A stretch of DNA of 64,000 nucleotides from Parelaphostrongylus tenuis (GCA_019055375.1 JAHQIW010005486.1:1-64000); one strand, 5' to 3'. Counted from the stretch's first letter, positions 46,055 through 59,008 are shown. The notes: a model not told the origin generated them from the sequence alone. Translations and numbers: made by a program.

Positions 46055-46602
46055 CTAGGTTGGAAAGAAAGTTTCAATCGTTTGATAAAATATTGAAAAT
46101 TTATGCATATATTTAGACAGCAAACAACAGCAAACTATTCTTCAAAATACAGACCATCATTGTTCACCACTGATTTCGGATTTGATCGCAGTACTCCTCC
46201 TTCGGCTTGAATCAAAGAACTCTTGACAAACTTCTTCAACTTCATCTAAAGAATCAAATCGGCGAAAATCTCCAAAAGTGTTGCATTGATCGGAAAAGGC
46301 CGTAATTAGATGATGCAACGTCCGGACTATAAGGTGGATGCGGTAGATTCGCTTATATTTTGTTCGGAGCTTTGTCGATTCGGTGAGCAGCACTAACAGC
46401 ATTTGAACCATATTTGTGCTCGTAAGGCATCAACAAACGTTTTTGTTTCCTGGACAATGCCACTCTGCAGCATATATAGACGAATTATAGATTAATAGAT
46501 GAGCAAGAAGTAGGACCCTTCAAATTGCATGAAAATCACGCACGATTTATGCGAAAAAAACGATATTCCCATCCAACGATGGAAATTTTCTTTCCAACTC
46601 AA
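46055..46602 (-). mobile_element. internally deleted mariner element with TIRs
   Basis: A 548-bp element bounded by TA dinucleotides. The left end CTAGGTTGGAAAGAAAGTTT CAATCGTT and the inverted right end (TTGAGTTGGAAAGAAAATTT CCATCGTT) form TIRs of about 28 bp. On the minus strand the interior encodes HPPYSPDVASSNYGLFRSMQ, the mariner HPPYSPDLAPxDYxLF catalytic motif, then after a frameshift RFDSLDEVEEVCQEFFDS, the usual segment that follows. Full mariners are about 1.3 kb, so more than half of the transposase is missing. The S-S-N in place of P-S-D removes a conserved Asp. Confidence 0.75.
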
Positions 46603-46794
46603 TATTTCATAAATATATTCAGCTGGAGGAATAATCATGCTTATTATATAAACATCTATAACAATGAACAAAAAGTTTTATACTAACTCTTGAACTTGCC
46701 TCCATTGGCCTCTTTATATTTACGAAGTCGCTTTGCGTAAATTTTCAATAAATGTCCACACACATTTCTATGGTGATTTCGTCCCAAGTGCTTG

Positions 46795-49615
46795 TAAAAG
46801 GTGTTTTAGGAGCGTCGACGCTAGTGCAGCGGGTGACCGAGACTTTTTCCTCCATTATGGATCACACGAGAACGAGCTGAGACAAGAAGACACCATCCTT
46901 CTCACTCTGTTTATGACACTGGAGAGAGAACTGTTCGTTGGAACATGCGATAGCAAAGGTGTCGGCGGCGTTACATCCTAGTCAAATCAAATTTGACCGT
47001 GGACACGAATCGTTTGAACAACTAACTACCCGTATCGGACGATAACGGTTGAAAAGATGTGCTTCTGTGCCGGCTTTGACCATCTTCGTTGCTTGAGCAC
47101 GGACACCAACCTACATCGAAGACGAAGACGAAGTCGAAGCGTTCTATGTGGACTTCTATGTATGTGAAAGAATTCTTCAGAGAAGATCATACATTCTTCA
47201 AGGACATTGTAGGAGATTTTGATGCAAAAACTGGACCTAGAAGAAAGTCCGAGTAACGTCACATTGGGACCCACAGACTAGAATGGAATGAACAGGGTGA
47301 GAGGCTATCTGAGTTTATCATGACGACCTAAACCGTCCATGGTAACTCAAAATTCCAAAAGCCTCACCCTCAGCGATGGACACGGGAGTCTTTCAAAGGA
47401 GAGTACTATAACGAAGTAGACCACATCTTAGTAAATCGAAGGTTTTGCCTGACTGGTGTAGCTGCTGACCTTAAGTTCTACACGGGATCAGACCATCGCC
47501 TCGTTCGCGCAACGTTCCGTTTTTTTGCGTAGAGGAGAGAAAGCCGCTAATGCCAAACAACAAAATCCCAGAACTACCACAGACTGAGATGTATTTAAAT
47601 CATTAGTCGGCTCTTGGGAAGACACCGCTGTCGACAACATCGACGAAGAATGCGATCGGCACCTCGAATATCTTTACGTTAGCGCTATGAAAGCCGAGAG
47701 CACTAAGATCAACACATGACGCTTCTCTCGGCAGATACTCGAGCTGATACGTCAAGGGCAAATCGCACGAGCTACAGGCAACCAAAGCCTTGAGTCCACA
47801 CTTGCGAAACGCTGCAGAAGAGCGGAAAAAGAAAGAATAAAAGAGAGACGACCAGCAGTTATGGCAGAAGCTGCAGAAGCTGGGAAGAGCATTCGCAAAG
47901 CCCAGCGAGGCTTCGCCAATTGTAAGACCATGATTATTGCACTTCGATCTCCTGACGGGGCACATACAGCTTATAGGAAGGTTATGGAGAAAATCATTCA
48001 CCAATACTACTAGGATCTCTTCGCTAGCCATGTCCTCTTACCGTCAAATAAATCAAAAAGAACGAATATTTCGATCCACCGTTCCTCCCTTGCAATACCT
48101 GACACGCTATATCGTCGGTGAAGAGCAGAAGAACATCTGGTCCAGACAGGATTAGACCAAACACCTGAAGATCCTACCGCCAGTTCTCATTAACACCCTG
48201 GCTCGGCTCTCCACTCGTTACCTATCAGAATGCAAGGTTCCCAATAAATTTCAACGGAAAACCAGCAAGACCGTATTGTTGTTCAAAAAGTGAGACCTTC
48301 ACGACATAGGCAATTATCGCCCAATCTGCTTGCTGTCCGTTGTCTATAAACTCTTTTCTCGAGTCATCCTATACAGGATTGACAGAACACTGGACGAAGG
48401 ACAGCTCATGCGAAAAAGCAGGGTTCCGAAAACGATTTAGTACCATAGACCACATCCACGCGATTACAAGACTCACTAAAGTTTCATGAGAGTACAAACA
48501 ACCACTCTGTCTCACTTTCCTCGATCCGAATAAAGCCTTTGATTTAGGAAACATAGGCGGTTTATAGAGGCTTTGAATACCCAGGGCGTCCCTACTCGAT
48601 AAATGATGATTCTTCGTGAGCTTTTATTTCAAGACTAAAACATCTCCATTTCACAACAATATAACCATTGACATAAGAAGAAAGTTGACAAGGCAATACA
48701 ATTTTGACAAAACTATTCTCTGCCACCCTACAAAACGTCATGCGAACATTAGAATGGGACAATATGGGAGTAAAATTGACGTGCAACAATTAAACCATCT
48801 CCGCTTTGCTGATGATATCGTCCTCATAACACCAAACATCAGCCAAGCGGAACGAATGTTCACCTATTCGATAACCCCTGTAGCAAGATTGGTCTCTAAC
48901 TGAATCTAACGAAAACGATGCTCATGAGGAACGGTTTTGAATGGGTTTTGAATGCCCCATTCACGCTCAACGGAATGACAATCTCCGAATGCTCCAGTTA
49001 TGTCTATCTAGGTCGTGAAACCAACATGATGAACGACCTAGCCCCAGAGTTGAGCAGGAGGATTCGAGCGGTTTGGGGAACGTTCAAGAGCATCGAAGAT
49101 GTAGTGAAGAGGACAAAAACATCCGACTCTGTGCCCACCTTTTCGACTCGGCGATTATCCCTACCCTAACGCATGCAGCAAAAACCTGGTCTCTACTTAA
49201 GCAGGATGAAAGATCACTTGGCGTTATCTAACGCGCAGTCGAAAGGTCGTTGCTAGCATTTCCCGCATCTCGCAAATGAGAGAAAGGATCCGAAGTTCGG
49301 ATGTACGTCAACGATCGAAAATCAGAGGCGCTGTTCTGCACGCCAGGATATCGAAAATAAGATGGGCTGAACACGTGACGCGCTTCAACGGATACCGATG
49401 GACGTGAACCGTTACCGGCTGGATTCCTGGGGCATCAAGCGCTCTGCAGGAAGACCACCGGGTCGTTGGTCTGATTTCTTCACGAAAGCTATAGAAGAAA
49501 GATAGATGCTCAGCGAATCCCTAGAGCGAGGAGGATCCACTGGGCTAGTCTTGCACGCGATAGGAAAAAATGGAAGTGTTGCTGGTACCCTCTGTAATCA
49601 CTCGACGGTTAACGG
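46795..49615 (+). mobile_element. RTE-type LINE retrotransposon, dead
   Basis: Fragments of one long polyprotein appear in order but in shifting frames. An apurinic endonuclease part: ELFVGTCDSKGVGG (about 46930), VGDFDAKTGP (about 47211), HIGTHRLEWNEQGERLSEFI, YYNEVDHILVNRRFCLTGVA and GSDHRLVRA (about 47490). Then reverse transcriptase: DIGNYRPICLLSVVYKLFSR (about 48304), LRFADDIVLITPNISQAERM with the catalytic F-A-D-D box (about 48800), NECSSYVYLGRE-like text read as SECSSYVYLGRETNMMNDLA (about 48985) and a C-terminal VKRTKNIRLCAHLFDSAIIP. Multiple frameshifts and stops inactivate it. The endonuclease of the APE type and the YVYLGRE region place it with RTE elements. About 2.8 kb is near full length. 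No host gene overlaps it. Confidence 0.85.
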
Positions 49616-49619
49616 AACG

Positions 49620-52060
49620 ACAGCTGGTGGAGGTTATAGATCACATGCAGTAATGCGTTGGGTGACATAGCATTAGTTCGATGGAGAGATTCCTTGCCCC
49701 AAAAGAGTAGAAACTGCTGTTGACAAATTGTAGTTATTGACCAGGCAGAATGCCGAGGAGGCCAGTTCTGCTTAAGCCTAAATCTGCCGGCGCTAAAGTG
49801 TTGGCAGTACAAGGCTTCAGTGCTCAGCGTAAATCCTGCTGCTGATAGTGGCGGCGCTGATTATGACACCTCTGCTAATGAAAATCATCGGCGTTTATCA
49901 TGAGGAATAAGTGCCGACCCACACCATTACAGAGGCCGGAAAATGACTGCGGCCTATAGTCTGTGCTACAGCAGACTTCTGCAATCTTTTTTGAGAAGCT
50001 GATGCCGAATCTGGCACTTGTTCAGTGGTTCAGCTTTAGCATGGGCTTGGGACCCAAGTGTGATGGAACGTGTGTGAGTCGTTGGAATCTTTAGCAAGCG
50101 ACTTCGTCAGTGTATAGAGGCCAAAGGAGACAATTTTAATACCTGGTTGTAGCAAAGGCAGTTTAGTGGATATATTGAGTTGTTCGATCTGCTTAGGCCA
50201 CGAGGAACTCTGACTGGTTGCTTCTATATCGAGCTCCTTGTATTGGAATGCCGTTTATCTTTACAATAAAAGTACGACAGTAGCAATGGGTTGCATAGAA
50301 AGATTACAAATAGCGATTACCAATCGGAAGAAAAGGAGTGAGTTGAAATGCAAGTTGAAGAGAGCAAAGTAAACCTCTGGCGATTTATATACATTTCATC
50401 AAATGGCGGGTTTCAGGTCAGAGAAAATATAGTCAAAGTGAACGATGGAGGCACCAAGACAAGATTAGAGATTGAACTTTCATCAACAAATTACGTGTAA
50501 AGTACATTTATCAAAGTGATCTCGATTACGTAACTAATCTAAAAGTGCAAAAGGAAGTCATTTGTGCTACGGTAGTGTTCAGGCACTTGCATTGAACATA
50601 GTCCGATGTGCATCAAAAGTTCAACTGCCTTTCGATACATAACATAGACCTACGAAAACATAGTGCATGAAGATACATGATCAGAGATTACAACTTCAAG
50701 AATTACAGCCGGGAAGAGGTAGACAACATCAGAAAGCATTCTGACGCTGTCAACATTGATTATAAATTTTTTTATTGTTGTGATACTTTCGATCAGGGGA
50801 ATTTATTTGCTTATGCAGTATTTTTCTTTGCTGAAATATCTGGGAAAATTATCAGAACTTTTGCCACACTCTGTATAATGGCGTAGTAGCCGCAAACGAC
50901 AATCGATTATAAATCACTCTGAAAGAACGCCACGGTGATCATTCCATCGCACATACAGTGCAAATAATTCGTGGCCAATTCTCCTACATATGAGGCTATT
51001 CTCCTTACAGTTATTGCCTTAGACGAAGGGCACCGTCAAGCTGCTAGAGCTGAAAGGCCGAAGCACGTGTATAGCACTTTATCATTACCATAACAGACCT
51101 CATGAAATCCTCGAAATATCCTACTTGAATGTATTAATTTCCAACGAGGTCTCGAAATAGTCGGTTGAAAATGTAGCTTTTTTTTCGTTTGAAACTTTAA
51201 ATAAGGCAATTCGTGAAAACACATCCATTTTTCATGTCGATGTTTACAGAGAGTCGGTATTTTGATATATCACTTTAGCGTAAAATTGATTTTGCATATC
51301 AAATACATATCTTTCTTGAGAAGTTGCATAACTTCGGTGTAAAAGTGCTCTAAACAAGAGATACCGTATGATTCAGATACACAATTTTTTGAAAGGTGCC
51401 GAAATTACTCTGTGTGATACAAACACGTTATTGTTCTTCAAGTTCATCACAGGGGCAAACAGCAGTTATCCCGGATCATCGTAGGACTCATCCGGCTTTT
51501 CGGGTTCTAACTAGCAAGGTAGTATTCTTTAATTATAAATATGATGATAGTTATAATTATACTACCAATTATTCGTCATTTCACAAGCTGTCATTTTGAA
51601 AACTTTCCCGAGGCTGGTGCCACCTCTTAAAACGATAGCTGATGTTTCGGCGGCCTTAACTCCCTGTGATAGATATACTAACACGGGCAATCTTCTAAAA
51701 AAACGCGGTGGTCTCTTCCGTAATTTAAACACGGTAAATGCTGGTTAATTTCGATAAAAACCATGGGTTTTTACAGTGGGCATATAGAGTTGTGTATATC
51801 ACAAAGCTCTTTTTTTTAATCTAGAGATATAAACTTACTGCATGGTACATTTTGTCGATCACGGCGACCACTAAGCAGATACGACCCATCATGAGAGTTT
51901 TTTGCGAGACTTTTTGTCACATACTCTTTGCGGGTCCCAAAACTTGTGTTCAGTTCGTTTCCTTGCATTTATCCTCAACCAAAATAAACGAATTTTACGC
52001 ATGATTATTGAGGCGGTGATTAGAAATTTTCCTTTTTTATCATTTTAGAAGGCTGAAAGG
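49620..52060. other. no gene recognised
   Basis: Two short coding-like stretches were noted: 50346-50499 (after GGTTTCAG: RENIVKVNDGGTKTRLEIEL and on to a stop) and 50684-50790 (YNFKNYSREEVDNIRKHSDA and on). Both have coding-like codon use but no family motif, and their phases cannot be joined. Nothing else in the stretch is supported. Confidence 0.3.
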
Positions 52061-52067
52061 TACACAA

Positions 52068-52140
52068 AGATTCGCACTCGGGTTAACTCGCATTTCATTG
52101 TTAATGAGGCACGTGCTACCACTACACCACCAAAGCCATT
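52068..52140 (-). mobile_element. tRNA-like element, family 4
   Basis: The minus strand reads GGTGGTGTAGTGGTAGCACG, TGCCTCATTAACAATGAAAT and GCGAGTTAACCCGAGTGCGA. The A-box (TGTAGTGGTAGCACG) is excellent, the B-box (GAGTTAACCCG) is mutated. A related element is at 58035-58105. I find no acceptor-stem pairing, so this is a SINE head or tRNA pseudogene, not a tRNA gene. Confidence 0.55.
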
Positions 52141-52336
52141 GCTTTGGGACCACTCCTTCTTTGATATAAATTTTCAAAGCTGTGAACAACCAAAACTTGA
52201 CACCTTTGGTTTGGAAATCACATTACGGCCTTGAACCCAGCCGAGCTGACAGCTTTTTCTATAATTATAACCTGTATTTCTGTAATACTAGATCTTCTGG
52301 CATTACAGCAATAAACACCAAAATTTTCAGTCGACC

Positions 52337-52445
52337 ATCTTGAGACCTCGCTTAAGAATAATATAATCCGATAATCTTATATGGGCCTATCGTGAGGTCT
52401 GCTATGGTCACTTATACAGTGCATTCAGAGAAACCAACTATCATT
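52337..52445 (+). repeat. foldback family fragment FB3
   Basis: A single arm: TTGAGACCTCGCTTAAGAAT AATATAATCCGATAA ... TCGTGAGGTCTGCTATGGTC. It matches the left arms of FB2 and FB4 (63548) and lacks a visible partner arm. Confidence 0.5.
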
Positions 52446-52689
52446 TATGGTAATTGTCAGAAAAAGTCTATTCACTGTTGGAGAGAAAAGTGCATTTTAT
52501 AAAGAGAATTATATCTTATGTTGGAGATTATATAAAACCTTTATGTGCGCCGGGGCAACTCCTTTCGGCAGCTAAGTTATATCTGCGCTTGAATTGGAAT
52601 AGAGCCAATACAGAACGTTTTGCAAGTATTTTCAGCACAGATCACTGTGGCAAATATCTTATCATTACCCTTTTATTCTAGATAAGATG

Positions 52690-55600
52690 TGGACAGTTGA
52701 ACCACTCAGGATTACACCACATAAGGAACACCTGCTTTTGATCAAAACTATGAATATATCTTCTCGTAACAAAGCAATGTAATTCTGCTCAGCCTAAGCA
52801 AATGCTCTGATCTTTGTGAAAAAGTTATGTAATAAATTATGAAAACACATCTACCTCTATCATCTATCTCTTTTTACTTTAGCTCAAACTGTTTCGATCT
52901 CTTTCGACTAGCTATGTAATGAATATAAATGATATTACAATGTTGAAAAGCTGCCAAGGTGACCTCAGTTGTTGAGTACCAAGTCGGCTGTTGCATTGTG
53001 AATAATCTGGCCTGAAGAATGGTCAGTTTGCAGCTACTTAAGTCTGCGGTCTCTACTATTTTAAAGAAGCTAGAAAGACTATTGTGGCAAACTTATCGGG
53101 ACCTTCGGCAGGTCCTCTTAAGATTTCGATGCTGAACACCAAATCAATAAAAGTCGGAATTGTGTGGGGCCTTTCAGAAGAAAACGGAATACCAGTGTTT
53201 TTACAACACACTACTCCCATCTTAGATGCCTACTGACTTTAACCAGAAGGAGTGCACAAGGGCAATAGCAGCACATAGGGTAGCAGCTGTTTCATTGAGG
53301 ACTCTAGCATTGCGCAAAATATTTGAAAACACCTGCAAATTGAAAAGTTTAAACTTGTACAAAAGACGGAAGTGTCAAAGGACACCATCACGAAAGCGTT
53401 GTTGAGGGACACGTTACGTAGACCTTCCACCAACATTTGGGAGCTTTGAAGGTATGATGGAGTATGCAAATAAGCACATAATCGCATTTAAAGGAAAATG
53501 AATGTAACAAAATGTAAACAGTAGACGCAACCAAACAAGCGACACTTAGCTGCTTATTCAGGTCTGAAATTCTCATGAAAGAGCCAATAACTCAGCAGCG
53601 ATGCTGATGCCTTCGATTTGTCACTCATGAACAGAAAATCCTAATATTCTACTTCCCATTTCGACAAATTTACACTAACGCACGTAACTTGACCAGAATC
53701 TTTCAAATCTCTAATCATAATTGCATGCAACTCATATCAAGGCATAAACTCATTCAAAAACAGTTTCTTACCTTGGGAACCCTGCGCAAAAATTTGGGGC
53801 AATATGCTCAAAGCATCGTTTTCTGTTCCAACTAATGTTTCGTGTACTGACGGATAAGTTCTCTACCACTCAATCGTGGACTGTTGAGTACTAATGAGCG
53901 TTCGCCAATGTTACGGAATATGAGCGATCGTTTTCAATTAGCTGAAGTCACAAAATGAAGCCAAAATTCTTTTACATTGTATTGTACAATTTACAGGAAA
54001 CATTGAACTACGGTTTCCTGTGAAACTCTGTAAAGAGAGTTCAGTTCTATTTCAAATAAAAGGTTAGAGGGATGCGAGCAGATCTTAGAATCTAACGAGG
54101 CTTTAAGCTTGTGGTTACCTTTCATAGGGACTTCTACGTTATCCACTACAAGTAGGAAGTCGTTCCACCTTTTCTTCATCCATTTTTCAATCCTACTTCG
54201 GCTCCTGGTAGCAATCACCCGTCGAAGGGATCAATATGGAGGGCAGAAATTGTGAATCTATTATGAGTAACTCTGCGACAGGTACTTTTCAATTACGAGG
54301 GAGCAAAAGAATACTCGGCCTCATTCGCTCTAGAAATCCCATAGGAGTGTTAGCAATCATTCGAAAGCTTGAATCTCTGGCTAGCTCTCAAGTGGCAGTT
54401 TTTCGAGAATGCCGTTTTACAGCGCTGTAGCGTCTAGAATAAAATTGTTTTACATCGGTTGCATACTTTGATTCTTATCACTCGTATGATTCGCTAGAGT
54501 ATTTTTAGAATGATCTTGATGCCAAAACGGATATAAACGTGTAGAAGACATTTCAGAGTATATGACTCAATCGTTTTATCCAGAAATTCTTTTAAAGCAA
54601 GCAAAATTATGAATTAAATAGCAAGTTGTATCCCACATCTCCAGCACTTTAGGCCATCGATAGCGCCCCTACCCGCCTCCACCCTTGACGCATACACTAT
54701 CCGGTAAACAAGCTTGTTGAGTACATAAGATTTGATCTTATTTTATCTGCTACACTACGTGAAACGGTGCTTCCCAAAAAATATGCACAGCGTTGGAGTC
54801 ATTGTAACTTAGGCTATCGTATGTAAACTAATAGTCTGCCTATAGAACGAGAGGCTACCCTATGAGCTGTAAAAACAAATTTTTTCTCCCTTCCTACACT
54901 GCTACCTAAAAAGCTCAAGCAAAAAGCAAACATATTTCTAAGTTTGCCAAGACCTGCAGTTTCGAAAAATTCTACAGAAGTATTCTAGAGAAGGAGCTTA
55001 GTCCAGTAAATAAGCGAGATGTCGTGTGAAACACAATCTTATTTTATATTTTGCAGCATTATGAAAAAATGTTCTTAAAAACGGGTTACGTACAGCTCTA
55101 GCAAGAGATTCAAGCTTTCGAATGATTGCTAATGTTCCTATGAGAAATTCTTGAACTGGAAATAAGGTCGAATATTCATTAGTTCTTTCATATCCCTAAC
55201 GTACACTGCGACGTTTTCGCTCTTATCAGAGTAATATTAGTCAGAATACATTACAGAGCAGTTTTTTTTTTCAAGTGTTGATGTTAAGCGCCGTTGCACC
55301 GATGCTAACGGAGTTCAATGAAATGCCGTTCTTAAAACACGTTGTCTTTACTTCTACCCTTTTATACAAGATTCTAACTGTGTTGAAGTGACTTAACATC
55401 ACTTGGGGCCGTTGTCAACCAAAGCTCAACCAAAAAAACCCCTAAGGGACGACGTCTATCGGCTCAGGCACACGATTGTTTAAAGGCCTTTTTCGCAGCA
55501 GAAAAAACTTTTTCCTAGACATTTAGTAATCATTCAAAATTTTAAATTTCTGCAATTCCCAAAACCTGTGTAACTTTAGAGAAAAGCTCTTTATTGCATT

Positions 55601-58030
55601 GTATCAGCGAAAGTAAAATTATTTTTTACACTCAATTTTCTTCATTTGCCCTGCTGGAGCCGCTATTCGACTTTTCACTAAAGTTTTAGTGCTAGTGTGA
55701 TAGGCCAAATCTCGAGGATTCTGATGACAAAGTTAGTTTTTTGAAAGGCTGACATACAACGCCCTAAGAGCGAAAAAAAATCACATTTCATGCCTAAAAT
55801 TCTCGCCAGATTCTAGGACATCTTAGGTAGTTTATTTTTAATTATAAGTGAAGTTCATAACTCAGAGGTGACTTGTCGTCACATATAGAATCTAATATCA
55901 AGAATGAACCTTCTGCAAAGATTTTTTGATACGAGGAGAGACTACTCCTTTTAAAATCCTCCATTTTTCGGCGGTAATACCACACCTTTGTACAAAAATA
56001 AACTTTCAACCAAGACTGAGCATTTTTATCGCCTTTCTTGCGAGTACGTGACTTGAAAACACATGTTCTACAACTAAACATCTCTAACTGAGGTTTTTAT
56101 GGGGGAATTTCTAATATATAATGAAAAATGAGAAAAGAAACTTTATTCTGTATGCTACGGCTACGTAAAAGGTGATCTGAAAAACTGACAATGTATAGTT
56201 GTAGCTAGAAATTTGAGCCTTGTAATGATTACTGATACTTTTACGAAAAGATCCTGACCAGCGAATGAGATCACTTAATAATTTGTAGAAACCATTTGAA
56301 AAACATAATTACATCCTTCAGATTCTCGATATTGAAGATGTCGAATAATGACTAAAGTCTCGAAAATGAATAAAAAAATACTTTATATAAATATAGGTCC
56401 GGATGGAGTGGAAGCGCTGTGAATACTTCTCTGGAGACACATACTTCGACCAATGGTTTGCAATAATGCCGATGTTCTAAGCCATTTATTGAAACACTAC
56501 TGCCCCTTACCGCGCAGAGTTCATGCACTGTTTATAAGTACTCAACCTTCTCTCGTTTACCTCAACTCTGAATAATTGGAAATGAACGAATGATTAATAT
56601 AAACTTAGTTATAGTGAGAGTTATCGATGAACTAGCATCGAATACTGAATGCATTATCATTTTTTGTAAATTACTCATTGTTTTCAAATTTTATTCACTA
56701 CGATGACTTCTGGTTCATGTATAAAATTATAGTAGATCAAAACTATAGTTTTTTGCTGTCATCTCTTCCAACGTTTTCCTCCACACAAGACTCATATATC
56801 CAAGCCAAAATTATATGAGCAAAAAGAAGAAATCTTTTTCTATCAAAGTGAAGTGAAAATTTCAAAAATTTTAGCAAAACGGCGAAGGAAACCTCCATAA
56901 ATATATTAAAATACAGAAGCGAAAATTGCGTATTTTGCTCTGCGCCCATCGATTTCTATAGCCGTCCGTTAGGGGTTAAGCAGCGAGCCAACGCTGTTTG
57001 CCTTCAAGTATCGGCTTGAAAAGCATTATCATATGCTTTCCTTTCCAATACTATTCCCTAAAAAAAAGTGGCACTTTTTTCACTAAATGGTAAATTGGCT
57101 CAGATCGTGCCGCAACAACTTCCCGCTTTCACAATCGGAAGAACGTTCGCTACGTGGTCTAAAGAGAATCGATTAAATGTTCGCCACTTAATCACCACTC
57201 TTCCTCAATGGTTTTGAAACAAATGAGCTGTTTTTAAATCTAACAGTCTTACTTGTAAATGATTTTTACTTAGCAAAAGCCCAGTTCTCACTAAAGAGAA
57301 AAATTTAGCATCAAGCTGCAACAGAAGTGGTGTGATTGCCAAATTATTGACTGAATTTCTTCAACAGCTTCCACGAATTGATACTTTGAAAAATAATGGC
57401 TTCCGTATGACTTTAAATAATCTCGTAAATCCAATAGTTGAAATTCGGTACAGAGTTGTACTGAAAGCGTAGAGCGTAGAGCGATTACTGTAGCACACCT
57501 CTTCGTCGATAAGCAAATCACATAGAACGACACCGGACAAACTTCTTATTCGGCTTCGAGTACTGCTTAAGAAAATTCATATCACGAGCGATGATTCTTC
57601 AGCGCAAACGGTATTTTGATTTGTCAGGCGAAACAGATAGAGTAGAATTGATTACGTTTTGAGTCGGAAAATGTCCATCAGACTGTTTGAGGTAAGTAAG
57701 GTTTACAACCACACATACTTTGTCTATTACTACTGTAAAAGGGTGCATATAGTAGAAAAGTGATTTGTTTGACAATTCTTAAATCGAATAAGCTGTTACC
57801 AACCCTAATTGCTCCGTCAAAAAACGATATCCAACTACCTTAAAACTGTAAGAAGCTTCATGAACAGGCGTACGAGTTTTGCTGTTATCCACTAACAAAT
57901 TTGGCGTAATCGAATTGAATAAACTTTTATACTTCATCTTCTAATACTCGAGATTTCTAGCGTTTTTATTGCCTTCTTCGCAGTGTTATGATGCTTCATA
58001 TATACTTATGAGAAATGAGTGATGAAAAAC
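52690..58030. other. gene-free stretch rich in old repeats
   Basis: No gene is supported. Family G repeat fragments occur at about 54335-54460 (minus), 55035-55190 and 56140-56290 (plus). A short dispersed word, ATCGATTTCTATRGCCGTCC followed by STTAGGGGTTA, occurs at 56947-56988 (also 25465-25505, and inverted at 55437-55462). The minus ORF 57291-57533 and the plus ORF 54236-54430 carry no recognisable motif. Confidence 0.45.
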
Positions 58031-58034
58031 ATGT

Positions 58035-58105
58035 CCTCAGGAGGAAGTCGAAACCGCGCTTCATCCGTACCGAGGACTCCTGCTACCGCTACACCACCGA
58101 GGTAC
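58035..58105 (-). mobile_element. tRNA-like element, family 4
   Basis: The minus strand reads CCTCGGTGGTGTAGCGGTAG, CAGGAGTCCTCGGTACGGAT and GAAGCGCGGTTTCGACTTCC. A- and B-box (GGTTTCGACTTCC) spacing is tRNA-like. The head matches 52068-52140 in the same orientation. Confidence 0.55.
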
Positions 58106-58369
58106 ATTCGCGCCACCATTCACTTCTTCTTCTTGTAAGAGCTAACAATATTTGCTTCAGAGAGTTTATAGATTAAAAAATTTTGAATTACCTCAGGACA
58201 GTGAATGAGTCGTGGTGATTGCTAAACATAACAAAATGGCATCCTCGGCTATTTAAATGATCTTTATCAGAACTTTTGCGGAAATGAGCTATACCACTGG
58301 AGAGCCTCACATTGTTACACAAAAACGTCATTACACGAAATGTACAAAAACATTTTTTATTCTGCATTC

Positions 58370-59008
58370 ATATCGTAGAGAAATTCAGAGGAATTGATGA
58401 CGCTTCATAAACATGCATCTCAATTGAAAACTTGGAATGTTTATAAAGGTGATTAAGAGAACCTCTGCTCATTATCACCTTAATAACTTTCTTAAGATCG
58501 TTTGATCTACTTTCTCCAGTTCGACACATCAAGAAATCCATGAACTTGTGTTCCATCAAAAATCCATCAATGTAGAAATTTTGTGCCTCAGGTTAAAACC
58601 CAGGGATTAAGGCAGCCATTTTTATTTCTACAAATTGTGACGCGATTTTCCTTTCATTTCCTCGTACTATTGGAAATTCCTCGCCATCTTATTTCCCGCT
58701 TGTTCAGTTCTTCATGAACTGCTCTATAGAAATTAATGAAAAGGCTTTCGCATCAATAACTGGGCACTGCTCTTGGAAATCGATATTTTCTTTCACAAAA
58801 GAGCAAATGCGAAGCTGGTGTTTTGCCGATCGTGTATTCATTATTTTGGCAAAGACAGGGTTTGTGTCGCTGCATTGCAAATGAGGTGCTGAGAATCAAA
58901 CATAAACCGTGGCACATGAGAAACTGACTCATTCGCTAAAATTTCTTTTTGAGTGATCCCTTCCACATTCACTTTTCCGAAGAGAAATTCGTAAGCTTTC
59001 ATCATCAT
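58370..59008 (-). pseudogene. decayed or unresolved coding region, family unknown
   Basis: Three strongly coding-like blocks follow each other on the minus strand. 59008-58841 gives MKAYEFLFGKVNVEGITQKE, ILANESVSHVPRFMFDSQHL and on to a TAA. About 58836-58704, in another frame, gives NTRSAKHQLRICSFVKENID, FQEQCPVIDAKAFSLISIEQ FMKN and a TGA. 58600-58370, in that same second frame, gives FLMEHKFMDFLMCRTGESRS, NDLKKVIKVIMSRGSLNHLY and on to a stop. Either one frameshift and two or three stops have killed a gene, or undetected small introns separate the blocks. I do not recognise the family. It lies 260 bp upstream of copy C on the opposite strand. Confidence 0.4.

Noticed and set aside
47603..48031. 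142-codon minus-strand ORF
   Set aside because: Antisense shadow of the RTE LINE, whose sense strand carries the recognisable endonuclease and reverse transcriptase blocks.
57291..57533. Possible transposase C-terminus (YFSKYQFVEAVEEIQSII)
   Set aside because: Superficial resemblance to the mariner segment after the catalytic motif, but no HPPYSPDL motif, no TIRs and no second match.
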